This document shows positions 26,403 through 39,600 of a stretch of 64,000 bases of DNA, in pieces. The notes under the pieces are model-generated. The model ran no database searches and had not been told where the DNA came from. It saw only the letters and a list, made by a program, of their open reading frames with translations. The DNA comes from Apteryx mantelli (Eukaryota > Chordata > Aves > Apterygiformes > Apterygidae). Made by a program: the position numbers and the translations under genes. The stretch covers positions 60,014,501-60,078,500 of the forward strand of contig NC_089980.1 of the NCBI RefSeq assembly GCF_036417845.1, written 5' to 3'. How positions within the stretch are numbered: position 1 is the first letter of the stretch; each line of letters begins with the position of its first letter.

Positions 26403-26425
26403 TTTTTTTTTTTTTTTTTTTTTTT
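26403..26425. repeat. T23 homopolymer run
   Basis: Twenty-three consecutive T. This is a simple repeat or a reverse-oriented poly(A) remnant. No retroposed body was recognised beside it. Confidence 0.92.
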
Positions 26426-28075
26426 AATGTTCTTATTCAGGTAAGCCCAGGTGTGATACACTGTTCTTGCCTCCAGGCCAGGGGGTGGGGGGTGTCTTTT
26501 GTTTTTATTTTTGACTTATTTTTACTAAGGAAATTGCAATGCATTCCAATTGAAGTCTCTTGTTTGAAGTGTTTCTCAAAACCTCACTTTCACTTAGGGT
26601 TAATATTTATGCTTCTTTTAAAAGTCCTTGCCTGTGCTATAAATAATGTTAAAGATTAAAACAAATGGTTTAACACAATGAATTTTCTTTGTAGTTTTTG
26701 TGGTTTTATTCATTTTGCTTTCTTACCTCTCAGCCTGGCTAATAAAAAGTAGATTAGTTTCTCTTTTACTGGCAATCAATTTCATATTCCTTGTTTGGAC
26801 AAAAATCCCATGCTTCAAAAGCTGAGTTACTTTTTTTAAAGGGCCAGTATTTTTATTTTACTCAAGCTCATTGTAAAATGTATTCTAGGGGCCAATTTAA
26901 CTTGTCAGTGTTATTTTAGATGTAGATTTTGTTAAATAGCTACAAGCAATTTAAAGTCATTCATATAAGTGAGATGTTTTCTCAAGAATTTGGCTTTCAA
27001 CAACAAAAATGCAAGGAAAGAGTGCCAGAGGCTTTACTGTGTTGGAAGGAGAACACTTAAGTGCCAGTGAAGTATAAGATACCCTTATATAAAACAAACA
27101 TGCTAGAAAAAAACAGCAGTATCCTTTGCATTTGGTTCACTTTGCTGAGAAAGGAAGTGTTTACTTGAGAAAGCATCTGGATTTTATTGTTTTTTAATTC
27201 ATTGTGGACAGCCTGATGGAGTCTGGAACCACTTAGAGTGTCACAACCTTTCATTGTCACATGCAATGTGGAAATGAAATAAAAAGAGATCCAAATCTCA
27301 GACTATGTAGCCCGAGCTGTTAAGTTTGCTATGGTCTTCCTTCCGCAAGAGAGCCCTTTTGGAAAAATAAAAATTTAGAGTGACAATCCTTAAAATGCCA
27401 CTTTGTTCATCTGATTACTGCCCCAGTGAGCTTCAGTCAGGTTTCTCAGGACTACGGAAACATGATCAAACCTGAACAAAAGGAGAATGGAGCAGAATCC
27501 AATGTGTCCAATGTCCCTTTTAGCATAAAGATAAATGAAAAGAGATAACAGTCTGCAGGGCGTATGACTGTGTTCACTTTTCTCTTCCCCCCGCCCCCTT
27601 CCCCTTCCCTCATGTGGTTCTGGTCATTTCTGTCTACTCCAAGAACTGACATCCCAGGAAAATTAACTCATGTGCAGGATCGGCCCTGTTTTGCAGACAG
27701 AGTCTGAATTATTTAAATTAAGCTTTATGATTTTTAGAATCATATCTACATTTTCTGGATTTCCACAAAATGAACCTTCCCATTTCTAATGGCTCTCTAT
27801 AAGATGAGATTAATGTAGACAAGGTGATCTAGAGTTAGCTGAATTCCAAAATTTCAGGTTTTATATTTCTAATTCACAGTTTTAAAGGTAACTTGCTCAC
27901 CTACATGAGTATGGTGAACAGATGATGCATTTAAAGAGCACATACTTTTGACTCCTCCACTGAAGCCTATGAAGTTAGAAAATAGTTTGGACAAGTACAT
28001 CTGATCAGTGCTTTTGTTTAATAAGTATCTTCAAGTTGTTCAGAATTTGGTACACCCTTTTCCCTCGTGTTCCCA

Positions 28076-28119
28076 TTCTTTCTCTCTCTCTCTCTGTCTC
28101 TCTCCTTCTCTTTTTTTTT
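28076..28119. repeat. (TC)n pyrimidine microsatellite
   Basis: A CT/TC dinucleotide repeat with a few interruptions ends in nine T, all pyrimidine across the tract. It is a simple repeat and likely length-polymorphic. Confidence 0.9.
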
Positions 28120-31100
28120 AAATAGCATTTCTTCATATCAATTTGTTTCTGAAACTAGTGTGTATTCAGTAATACTTGTTGATGGCAAACCCTCTGCAGT
28201 ATTAATGCACAAAAATCTTTGTTGTGAAACAGCTATGTTGTATGTTTGTGTGTATATAGCAACCCTAATGGCCCTAAGCCACAAAAGCATAGAAATCAAA
28301 AGCTGATGTACATGGAGCATTGCTGACACAAAACCAAAGAAAAGGAAGAATCTGGAAAATGAAGGCAGTGCATACCTTCCACCCACATGTCCATCCCTTA
28401 CCTTTCCTGCAATGCCTGTGCACTTAATTAGTACATATAAAGCTTGCCCTTCTGCACTGTCTTCACTACCCCCTTCTCCTTCTCTCCACCAGCCACAGTC
28501 GGTGGTGGATATCGGTCCAGTATTTAGACACTTCAGCAAAGGCTGGTGTGCAAGAGCGATTGGTAATTGGAGTGGGGGAAGGCTGGTACTGCTGTGGAGC
28601 AGAATTAAGACCAAGATTCATGGTCTGTGATTCGTGATGCTTGTGTTCATAGTAAAATATCCTCTTGTAGGTGGAGGATTAGAGAGTCTCTATTTCTTAG
28701 GTGGTTTTGTTAGCAAAACTAAAGGCACAGGGCTTGTTTCGCAATGCATGATAATTTCCTGGTTTTATTGAAAGGCTGACTGGAGATGAGGGTTCAATCA
28801 GGCAAAGATTTTTCCCCTAGCAGGCGTGGAGGTGGAAGGAGACCCTTGTCTCCCTTGTTAGCACTGGCTGGGTGAGGGAGACCCTAATGCGATGCACTCC
28901 CACATGGCACCGTCAGTTCCTTCCCTTCCCGCCTTGGCTCCTGCTAAGATTGACGCAGGATCTGCCCTGGGTCTGGTTAGGGACAGGGATAGAAGTAGAG
29001 TTACTAATAATTAAAAACAAAAAAAACCCCAAACAAACAACCCCCCCCCCAGCTTCGCATGAATCTTCCTTTGTTAAAAGATAAAATTGGCCAGAGAAAA
29101 AGCACATACATGAATTATGACTAAAAACTGCTTGTAATTCTAACTTTTTTCAGAAGCCTTTTTTGTAGAAAGTCTGCTCTGTCAGGATCTATGCGGTTTC
29201 TGTCTTTCTATGAGGTTTTTCCTGGGGCTGGATGGTAGGCAGACTATAGTTTTTGTGTTTTTATTGGCTTTTGGGGGGGAAGAGGGTAATGAACAATGAA
29301 GTGTAGGTTTGCAAAGGAAGAACAGCATCTAGAGACCAAATGGAAAGGCGTCATATGAAAAAAATATGAATAGAAGAGAACAAAAAGAATTGCTAAATCC
29401 AGCAACCTAGTCGTATCTTAATATAAAATGTGTGCGCTGCATCCATGTGTGGAAAGCATATGTATTTTGGCAGTTGTATGATGCATGGAAGATGGATATG
29501 TAAAAACTCGTTATAGTATTATGGCTCCAGGTCCTAATGCAGCGTGGTTCTTAGGCAAATGTCCAGCTTTCAGCATGTGAATAGTCCCTGTGGACTTTAG
29601 GGCTCCCTGTGTGCATATAGGGCAAACGTGACTTTGGCTGCTTTGTGGGGTATCAGTCCAGTTTATTGTACAAAGGACACGTCATGCTCCCTGCGGCTAA
29701 AATACGGTATCATCCTGTCACTTATGGGTGATTCATAGATGATGAAAGCCAAGAGATTTGTGTGCTTGCTAATCTGGCTTCCTACAGAGGAGACTGAACC
29801 ACGTTTTCAAATTGTGATACAACCTTTAACTCCAAAACTGTAGCGAAAATCTACAGCATAATTGAAATGTTTTGGTTCTGTCTATGGAAGGAGGACTAAG
29901 CAACATGGCTGTATATGTGGTGTTTGTAGAATTGCATACAGCTGCAGATCATTGCCATTGTATTTTTTTTATATTTTCTTATGAAAACGCAGTTCCTGTG
30001 CAGTGAGAAATTGGCCTTTTTAATTGCAAACTCCTGTTTACTGTTGCCGTGGGTGTTTTTCCTATTTGAACCGTAGCTTAACGGTTCATGAATATCTCTC
30101 TTGCAGGTTACAATCTGCTTTCTTTCTATTGAATTAAAGAAACTTGGGTCTGCTTCTTTCCCTCTGGTATGACACTAATGAAGCCTCTGTCAGTGAGGTC
30201 TGCTCTCCTATGTGACAGTCTGGTGATTCCAAGGCTGATTTTTTTTTTTTTCTTCCATCAGTGGAAAAAAGTAATCATACTTTTAACTGTCTTCATAAAT
30301 AATATATTCCTTTCTCAGAATTCTTTTGCTTGTAAGTTTTTAGTATCAATATTGGATAATAGCAGAGAAGTAACTCAATATGTAAACAGATTAATATTTT
30401 GGAAGCAAGGCCTTTCATTGTTTTTGTTCTTAAAAGTTTTCTTGGAAAAGTATTCTGATTTATGAGGATGCAAAATTGATTAGCCTGCTACTACTGTTGT
30501 AGTCTAACTCATGGGTGAAATTATGAACTATAGCTCATTGGTAACTCTGATACTTGGTAGCTAATAAGTATGAAGTAGACTTGATTATAGTAATAAGTAA
30601 GCACTAGAGGAAGCTGAGTTTCATTCCACTCTTCTAATTTTTTTAGTGACATATTAACAGACGTTTTGTCCTGTTTGAAAGAAATGACCTTTCCTTTGTG
30701 AGGTGCAGACCCAATGTTGTTTGGAGAAAAAGTACTGAAAATTGTTCTGGGAAATTTCTGGGAAATTAAAAGAAAAAGTAGCAAGTGATTTAGTAAGATC
30801 TTTGCTGAATTGACAGTGAGAGAGAGAATTTTCAGATTCTTCCATGCAGCCCTATTTCCATACTGATGGCACGATACCAGCTGATACTGTATATTTGACC
30901 AGTCTAACCCTGGGTTAGCTGTTTGTTATGATTTCTTGTGCGAGGGGACTTTAGTGAAGGACTGGCATCTGTTGAGTGAGATGCAGTACAGTCCCAAAAT
31001 ATGCTCTTTGCCTTACAGTTTATGTATGAAACAAAAGAGATGGATGCAGACTGTGGGTGGAATATGGGGACACAGCAAGACACTGGTCAACCTGGTGGGC

Positions 31101-31941
31101 ACTGGTGGACACCAGCAGCCTCTCTACTCCCAAGGTTATCTTTAGGCCCCAGGGCAGAAGAAAGTTTTAGAGGGATTTAGAAGTTGGGTCTAATAAAAGC
31201 GTGTGGATACTTACCAGAAGCTCCTACCCAACTACCAGGAGCAGCAGAAGCATACTTGTTCAAATACATAAGCTGTAAGTAAGGCAGGTTGTCATCTAAA
31301 GCCAGCTGGGCATCCTGATAGTCTATGGGAAACAGTAGGTAGGGAGGAGGTATAAAAATTTGTTCAGGGGATTTGCTTGTTTTCCCCATCTTCAAATGAG
31401 GACAGTGTTTCCCTCCCTGCCTCCTGGGGTGTTTATGACTTTCTGTATTTTGGATGCAGCAGCATTACCAATACTGCATTTCTCCATGCTGACTGAAATT
31501 CCCAGTGGCAAATACCATGCTGCTAGAGCTGCAGCACTTGTTTTTGTCCAAGTGGGCTCTGCGGTACCTTGCCCATTGAGAGCGCTCTCAACAGTCGGTG
31601 CCAGGCAGCAATGTTAGGAGGAAGGCACTTGGGCAGGCTGTTTCAAAGGGAGCTCAGCTGGGTCTGCATGAGTTGCTGTCACGTGTATGGGCTGTAGTGT
31701 GGGGACCCCCTCCTTACCTCAGAGATACCCAGATGCAGGTATTGACCTTCAGAAACTTGAATTGCTTCAGATTCATATAATAACATGACAGTGTTTTAAG
31801 GAGAAAAGGTTGTTCCTTTTTATTTATTTTTTAAAATCTTTTCTGTTGTTTGAGCCATGTACTTTGAAGACTTACTGATTTCAGGAAACTCCGGAAAATC
31901 CATTCTTAAGGCATTTTTCCTTTCCTGTGGAACTTGCATGT

Positions 31942-31958
31942 AAAAAAAAAAAAAAAAA
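31942..31958. repeat. A17 homopolymer run
   Basis: Seventeen consecutive A in otherwise mixed sequence; a simple repeat. Confidence 0.9.
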
Positions 31959-33519
31959 GTACCATCCTAAAGCCTCATTTGGGGGTAGATAATGCTCACT
32001 TAACTTTCAAATCAAGGAGGTAGCAAAAAAACTGTCTGACCCTATCAGTTGTTGAAATTTATTTTCTTTGTTGTTATAATTACAATTTTGACTGGTAGTA
32101 AACTTCTTTGTTTAAGAAAGCGTTCATTTTGACCCCCCTTTTTAGGTGCAAAAGAGACAAGACGAACTACCCTGCGAATGTCAGACATTTTGCAGTGAAC
32201 GTCATCACAACCCACTTTGGGTTTGGTTTGGTTTGCTGCGTTTGGAGGTTTGATTGGAGTTTTTTCTTAAGTTGGAGAAAATGACTATTGTTAATGCTGT
32301 TAATGCACCTGCCTTTCTGAATCCTCAGCAAAAGATCAAAATGTGCTTAAAAATGTTTCTGCACATTGAGTCTCTAGAAATTAAGTGTGTGCCTTGGACT
32401 AGCCACAGCTTAACTTCTTTTTTAAACTGGAAGCCTAGGACACAAAACTCTTTCAAAGTTCAGTGTTGTCACTTTTTTCTTTGTAGAATGGTCCTATGAG
32501 GTAGTGAGTCACTCTATATAGAAGTTCTCACTTTTATTGAGCTGTTTGGAAAATGTGCCGGTACATTACCAGAAATACTTGTCTCAAGAAACAAAACAAA
32601 AACAACCCAACCTCCCCAAACAAGCTATTCTACTGAACCAGACAATAAGCAAATGAAAAGAGTTGCCTATGAAAGGAAGCTCGCAGAGTAAAAGAAGTAG
32701 CCAAGATGAAAAGGGCACACACTGGACTTTGTGAAGGGACCCTGCCTTCCAGCTGCACAGCTGCTGCTGTTGGCTCCTTCCATGCGGTGCCTCAGGGACA
32801 GAGCAGGCCGGTGTCTCGGTGCAGGCAAGAGGTTGCACTGTGCCGGCTGCATCCCTTGTGTGTCTGGGAGCAGGGAACCAATGAGAACTGGGGTGTACAG
32901 CCCCATTTGCCACACACCCTTCGCGGTCCTCTCAACACAGGTGCTGTGGAATAATTGTTTGTGTGGTTTATGGGGGATGCCGTGAGGATCGCCATCCAAG
33001 TACCACGAGCCAAGGTGAGATAGCATTCAAGGCTGAGTTGCTCCTGTGTGGATAATAGTCAGGTCACTTGCAATTTAATCCACTATGGAAAGGGAGACTT
33101 AAATCCTTAAACTTTGGATCCAAAGTCCAGAAGTGTCCAGACTGGAAGGTTTTCTGTCATTGTTGTGGGCAGTCTCAGATTTCTGAGGTATTTTGCTTTT
33201 CTTTCATTCTCTGATACAATATGCGCTGCTGATGTTTAACGACAATACTTTATCCCCACTAAACTGAATGAAATCTGTTCAGGCTCTGTATATTGAATGT
33301 ATGGGAATTCAGAATCAGCCATTTATGTTTCAGAACTGACACAGAGATTGTTGGTTTGTCTTTTTTTTCTTTCTTCTTCTCTAATATCATACCTGTAAAG
33401 AGATAGGTGCATGTACTGTATTATCAATTGTCCCTCATTATGGAAGTCAGTTAAGTTCCCCATCATCACAAAATCCAAGGATCTCTAATACTAAAGACCT
33501 AGTCCTGACATCATCCTCA

Positions 33520-33685
33520 CAAAGTTGAGAAGTATCATTAGCCTTGTTGTAAAAGGAGGCAAAAGAGGGATTAAGTCATATAGGAAGTCTCTTGCAGAGC
33601 CAGTAATTGAATCCAGTTTTTCTGGATCCGATCTGAGGCCTGAGGTATCAAACCCATCCTCTTCTCAGTGCTCTGCCTCTTAAGC
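33520..33685 (-). repeat. MIR-like SINE remnant (-), nearly complete core
   Basis: This is the best MIR-like match in the window. In order it shows 'gttgtaaaaggaggcaaaagagggattaagtcatata' and 'ttgcagagccagtaattgaatccag'. It then shows a 'tctgaggcctgaggtatcaaacccatcctctt' stretch. These mirror the reverse-complement MIR blocks for 'tgaggaaactgaggcacagagaggttaagtgac', 'gcagagccgggattcgaacccag' and 'agcccatgctctt'. The whole order is kept over about 165 bases despite heavy divergence. Confidence 0.68.
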
Positions 33686-36600
33686 CCCTTTCATCTGAAC
33701 TGCTTATGAAAAACTTAAACACTTGCCATTTTTAGTGATATGATCTCTCTACCTGATGAAGTTGGTGAAATCACCTAATGGCGATGCAGGTGAAATGGAG
33801 GTATTAACCAGATAAATACATGTGAGAAAGAAGCAGGAAGATGTTCTTTTCCCCCAGGTTTTGAGTGGGCAATCAGAACAAGGAGATACATATGTGCTGT
33901 TCCTGTCTGCACCATACCTGAGCTGCAGAGCTCCTGCAAGGGTGGAAGTCTGTCATATATAACTGCTCCTGACTGATTGCTGTCCATCCCTGTGTTGCCT
34001 GAGTTTAGGAAGGTATTACTATGGGATTTGGCACACAGTTGAATTACTATGTGTTGATGGAGATAAGGTGACCCCTTGGGCCTCTGCAAATTCAAAGTAT
34101 ATTGCCTTCACCTGAACTTCTTTCACTCTTTCACCTGCAAGCACATGTGATGAGTTAGCCTGGGTTAGGTAGAGGGTAGTATCTTCTCCCATGACTGCAA
34201 TGGGACAGTATGTATGAGTTCTTACAAGAGTTCAGAGAGTGCAGAGAAACTTTTACATGTCTCACTGGGAATATCATCTTTGGATGTGGTTGTCTGCTAC
34301 AGCCCAAACTGGAACATACATCTTTTAATTCATTGCATTGGAACAAAAATATTCAGAGGAATTGAAAGCATAGAACACAGTCTCCCCACAGCTCTTTATT
34401 AAACACAGGGGTCTCAAGTGATTTCTTTTAATTTGTTTAATAGTTTTGAGATAATTCTGGTATCTTCTGCGGAGCCTTAGGAATACTTTTTGGAAGACGC
34501 TTTTGAATGGCATTGGTAATGTGTGGGGGTTTAACTACATTCTAGTCTGAGAATATGCTTATAACTTTCTCATTCTTTTGAGAGCAGTGATTACAAAGGC
34601 TTAAGAAAAGACAGTGTCAGCTTAGTTGGGGCACTAGCCTTTAGTTGTTAACTTCTGCTGAGTATCTTGGTTTACGAAATTGGTCTGAAGCAAACTGTTC
34701 TCAAGTCTTCATTTTTTCAAGGAATGGGGGAAGGACTGGAAAGTAGGTTTAAAAATTTAGAAATGTTCCCTTTTTTAATCCTGTTAAGCCAAATTATGCA
34801 TCATAGCCAGAGTAAAATGAGCCATCAACAGAAAGTCAAATTGTCTAGAGCATCTTTGGAAGGAGGATCCCAGAAACCCTGCTGTGTAAAATATCCCAGA
34901 GGCCAGTGTGGGCTGGATGGTAGAACAGAAGGAAAGCTGGTAAACCCACAAGGAAGGTTTTCTGCCTGTGTGCTTCCAGCAAATATCTTCTTGCTGTATA
35001 CCATATTGTCCTTCAGTTTTTGTATAAAAACTTGTTACCATTTGGCTAGGGATGTCAGCTTCATTTAGTCACAGCTCTGTGTAAAAATAATAGCATTTGC
35101 ACTTTTTTTTTTCTGATATAGTTTCATTCAGTTTATATCCCCAAATCCCTGTCTTCTGCTCTGAACAACTTCCTTTGGATCACCAAGTTTAACGTGATTT
35201 TAAAACTTTACTGATTTGTTTTCAGATTGCAGCTTAAGCACTATACCCTGACTTTAAAAGAGTAAAACATTCTAAGAGGAATTTTTCTGTCTGTGTTTAT
35301 GGTTTAAAAAAAAACAACAAAAAACCCCCCCAAGAATGCACAAGCATATAGCAAGCACTGTCAACTGCATTAAATGAAGAAACTGAACAATTAAAGAATT
35401 TTTAGTGGACTTCATTCTGAGTTGCTGTACTCAGTGTAAAAGTTTCAAGTGGAAACATGTAAAAAGCTGAAATAGCCCTTGCCTTGTTAAGATATTTTAT
35501 ATACCTCCATTTTTAATATCAGAGAACCACAGCACAATGCGATTGACATGATGGCATGAGTTGAAAAAACTGATATTTAATTTTTAGAAACAAAGTGTGC
35601 AACTCAAATGAGGTGGCCAAAATTGGATTCAACTTCCATTTTACTCTTTTAAGCACTTGGATTTATAAAACATGCTCTCCCTGTTGCAAATAAATACCTG
35701 GTAGCCTTCCTTAATGTTGCTCTACTCTGAACAGAGAAATGGAAGGTGGAATCTGCCAGAATACTCGGGTCAGGGATTGGCGACGGGAAGACGGGAGCAG
35801 AGAGAAGTATTTTTGAAGGTAAGAACAAGACAACATGAATTTTTTTCACATCGAGAATCAGCTGGAAACACAGGAGGGATTTGGGGAAGAAATTCTGCTG
35901 CTTCAGTATTAGGAATGGTGCTAGCAACAGAACTGAGCATGAACTTGATAAAAGCTTGTAACAGCCACCATTGAAAAGTGCTGTGAGGGTCTTGCCTGGC
36001 AAGTACAGAGCAAGGAGCCAGGAAAGTTCTCCTAGCTGCTGTGGGTGGTCAGTGGCAGACTAGGATAAAGCCCCATCAGTGCTCCACTCCTTACCGTTTT
36101 CAAGGCAGAATACAAAACCTCCAACCTTAGATCTCGCCTCTTCGCTCACATTCTTTAAATAGGAAACTTTCCCATTGGCAATTATTGATGGGAGCTTTAA
36201 CATGCCAGCTACGGAATCAAGCTCTTTGCTTAAAATTACTGTTAATGAATGAAGTGGATTATTCAGCAATCCAGTCCACATGGAACCTGATTAAAAAGCA
36301 AATATCTCTGAATATCTGTTAGGTTGAATCTGTTGGTTCCTCACCTGAATCAAGACCAACAGTTAATGCATAAAAATGAATTTGACCTGATTTATGCTTC
36401 ATAATTCTGTAGTGACTCACTAATTAAATTTCACATTTCCAAGTGCACCCCCTGGCTACTCATAAATATCTCAGAGTTTTAAAAAAAATGTAGGTGTTAG
36501 TCTTTTGGGAAGATAATGTCAGCCTATCTTCTAGAATCTTTATTTGCTAAATGCTGGAACTATAGTGTCTGTTTCCAAATACTTGGAAAATACTTCTACA

Positions 36601-39600
36601 AATAGTGAGTCACGTTTTTCATCTTTCATCTCTGGGTAACTCATCCTGACACAGTGCTTTATCTCCTTCTATCCAATAAAAGATGCCTGCTTACCCCTCT
36701 TTCACTACAGGTCTTCTGATCTTTGCCCTCAGTATTTCACCTGAGAATTGTCAGCATTGTTAATATTTATTTCCTTGTTATGGAATAAACTGGTTCATTC
36801 TTCCTCACTTTCAAATTAGTGCTTGCTTTGTTATTTCTCAATAAGCCTAGCTTGTTCTCTTATTTTTCTTTTTTGTTTATTTCTCATTCTACAGTCATCT
36901 CAGTGGGCTTAATTTACTTTTTTTTTAAATAACTTGTTTGTTAGAAGTTCCTTCTGCTGCTGCAGAATGTTGGATACAGCTGGAAAAAGAGATTGGGAGT
37001 TTATAATACTATTTTTCCCAAGTGTGATCTTTGAAAATATCTACTCTAAGTCGCCTGTGTAGTGTACTAGAGTCAAAAGGTAGCAGATTTACTTGGAATT
37101 GAGACAGTGCTGTATTTTTGTGTTTCACCTTTCCATCCTGTTGTCGTCCTTCATTTCCTTTCTGGAAGACATTCTCATATTAAAAAGTCTCATGCTCCAG
37201 GGCTACAGCTGACTGGCCACAGGGGTTAGGAAGGATATTTCCCTCTGATGCACAATTAGCAAGGTACATTCTGGGGGTGGTGGTTTTCACCTTCTTTTGA
37301 CTCCTCAAAAACAGGCTACAGCTGTTGATGAGAGATGAGATAGGGTAGATAGTACAAGGAGTTCTCATTTTAAGATACTTGTCTAGTGCCTCATGGTCTT
37401 ATACCTCATGAGAAACTGCTGATCAGATTTGGATCAGTTGGGGAAAAATGATCCTGCTGGTCATGCACCTGAGACCTGAGGAGTGTTTTGATTTCCTCTC
37501 AGGGGAGGTATGTGGATCACCTGCAAAGGATGTGTGGTCATACCACACCTGTCATTGCAGGGATTGAAGCTCCTTCATCCCCTCCTGTTTGTGGTCTGCA
37601 GCACACAGATAGCTTAGTTGACCAAAGAACTAAATGCTTTATTATAACCAAAGTCATTACTCTCAATAGAAAGGGCAGTAGTGAAATTAATGGCTTGTGA
37701 TAAGCAGGAGGTCACAGTAGATGAACTTGTGGTCTCTTCTACTTTAAACACTATGACATCTCCCTCCAAAACTGATGCCATTATTACTCCATAGGTTAGC
37801 TGGCAAGGAAAGGATTTTGAGGCAAGCATCCAGCACCCACCCACAGATTGTGTTGGCTGTGAGCCTGGCAGCTTGAGTCCCTTCCAAAATGTATCCAAGA
37901 TCTTCTAGTTAGGAATGCAGCATATTGCTGGTTGTGACACAGATACAGCTGAGTTTACTCTGTGTCTTATCTGTAACCTTTTAACGTTTTCACATGGCTT
38001 ACTCATTTGCAGAAGGTTTCGTAAACCTGAAAACAGAAAACAGCATGGGCTTTATACAGCTACTGCTGTTTTCCCCGATTTGAGATGTTCCCGGTCTTGC
38101 CTCTGGGTATCCTTCATGTTACTTTCAAACCTCCAAGGGTCTGCTGTTGTTGCTTTCTGGCCCGCGCCCTTCATTTTTCTGGGCAAACCTCCCTCCGGCC
38201 TGTTGATGTCGTTCCTAATTGCCCAAAGGAATCATTGCTGAGCAATGCAAGGCATTTCCTTCCCTCTTATTAAAAAGCACCAAAATAAAACTTAGTCTTT
38301 CACAGCAGTGGCTAAACATCTTAAATTTGTGTTATAGCTACCGCATTTTGGACTATTACTGTGAGGTAATAAGGTGTTTTAAATCAGGTTTTCATTAATC
38401 TTTCCTGCCCCCGACATACATGCACACTGCATACGTGCATGGAGGCTCAGTGCAGTCTTCCTCCATGCCAGCATCCCACTGGCAAGAAATGGCTAGTGCC
38501 AAGGTCTCGTGAATAAGGCATTGTGAGCACTAGGAGGAGACCACTGTGCTGCTGTTTGCGTTTCAGTGACAGACGTTGTTTCTGTACTGCAGTGAAGAAA
38601 AGTACTTCTAAGGTACTCTGTCTCCTGTACTGAGCACTTACTATTTTTTTCCCCAGATTTATCTTGGACTAACCCAGATCAGAGGTCTGTCATGTTAGTT
38701 TGTCACACTGCTTGAATGCAGAACAGTCCCTGCTTCAAAGTCCTGACAAGCTAGTTGGTAAATACCTAGTCTAAATGAAGTCTAAAAAGCCATACAAAGC
38801 TATATGCAGGCAACTGCTACTAGAAAGCCCTACAACCCAAGCCTCTTAATGAAAAAGAAAAAAAGTTGCAGTAAAATGCTGGTGAAGTTTTAAAGAACGG
38901 TACAGCAGCTGCTGAACGTGGCCTGTTCTTATTTACTCTGTCGAGCTCTAGGACTGTCCCTGGGGTTCTGCTGGCGTAAGAGAGATAAAAACTTAGGCAT
39001 GAATTGTTGGACTATTACTATAGATTTCTCTAGTATTGTTAAAAAGCTGCACGAGGCTTTAAAAGTCCTTGGAAATTAGCTTTTGTGGGTGTTAGTGCTT
39101 TCCTGCAGTCAGGTGCATTGATTAATTACACCCTCTCATAAATCTTCCCCCTGAAATATATCCAGTTCTTCTTGACAACCAGTTTATAACTTAAGGCCAA
39201 TAAACTGGGAGGAGGAGTCTTTAAATTTCTCTCATGGTTAAAGATAATTTCCCAAAAGTTAAAGTTACTCTGAAAAGGTAGGTTGGAGTTGTTATTTGTG
39301 CTAGAAATTCTAGCCCATAAAAATGCCACCAAGGCACTGAAGTCATCCCAACCATGGAAACTCCAGCTGCTCCTCACTCTTGGTTGCAAGGGTGGCAGGC
39401 CTGGACTGAGATTTAGGAAGAGAGGCAGTGTCATTGCACTGTTTTTTTCGACTCCAGGTGGAAGGACTCATAAATGGATGAAGGGAGTGAAGTCTGCAAG
39501 CCAGTCCAGCCCCTAGTTTCTTCCACTGAAACTACTGAGAAGGCTTGCTAATAGGTTTTCATTTAAGAGATGTGTTTTTGAAGTGTGCTTGCCCTCCCTT

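Larger units (their letters stand above)
21312..33519. other. Gene-free intergenic DNA
   Basis: No gene is supported. The stretch is AT-rich and contains the GC-rich patch at 24.66-24.99 kb, a T23 run, a CT repeat and an A17 run (all listed separately). Short motifs at 24186-24217, 27951-27974 and 29583-29608 resemble the 'TCCATTGAAGTCAATGGGA' core of the palindromic repeat found at 17.5 and 45.0 kb. A GC-richer segment at 32.7-32.99 kb gives overlapping frames on both strands without protein-like features. Confidence 0.6.
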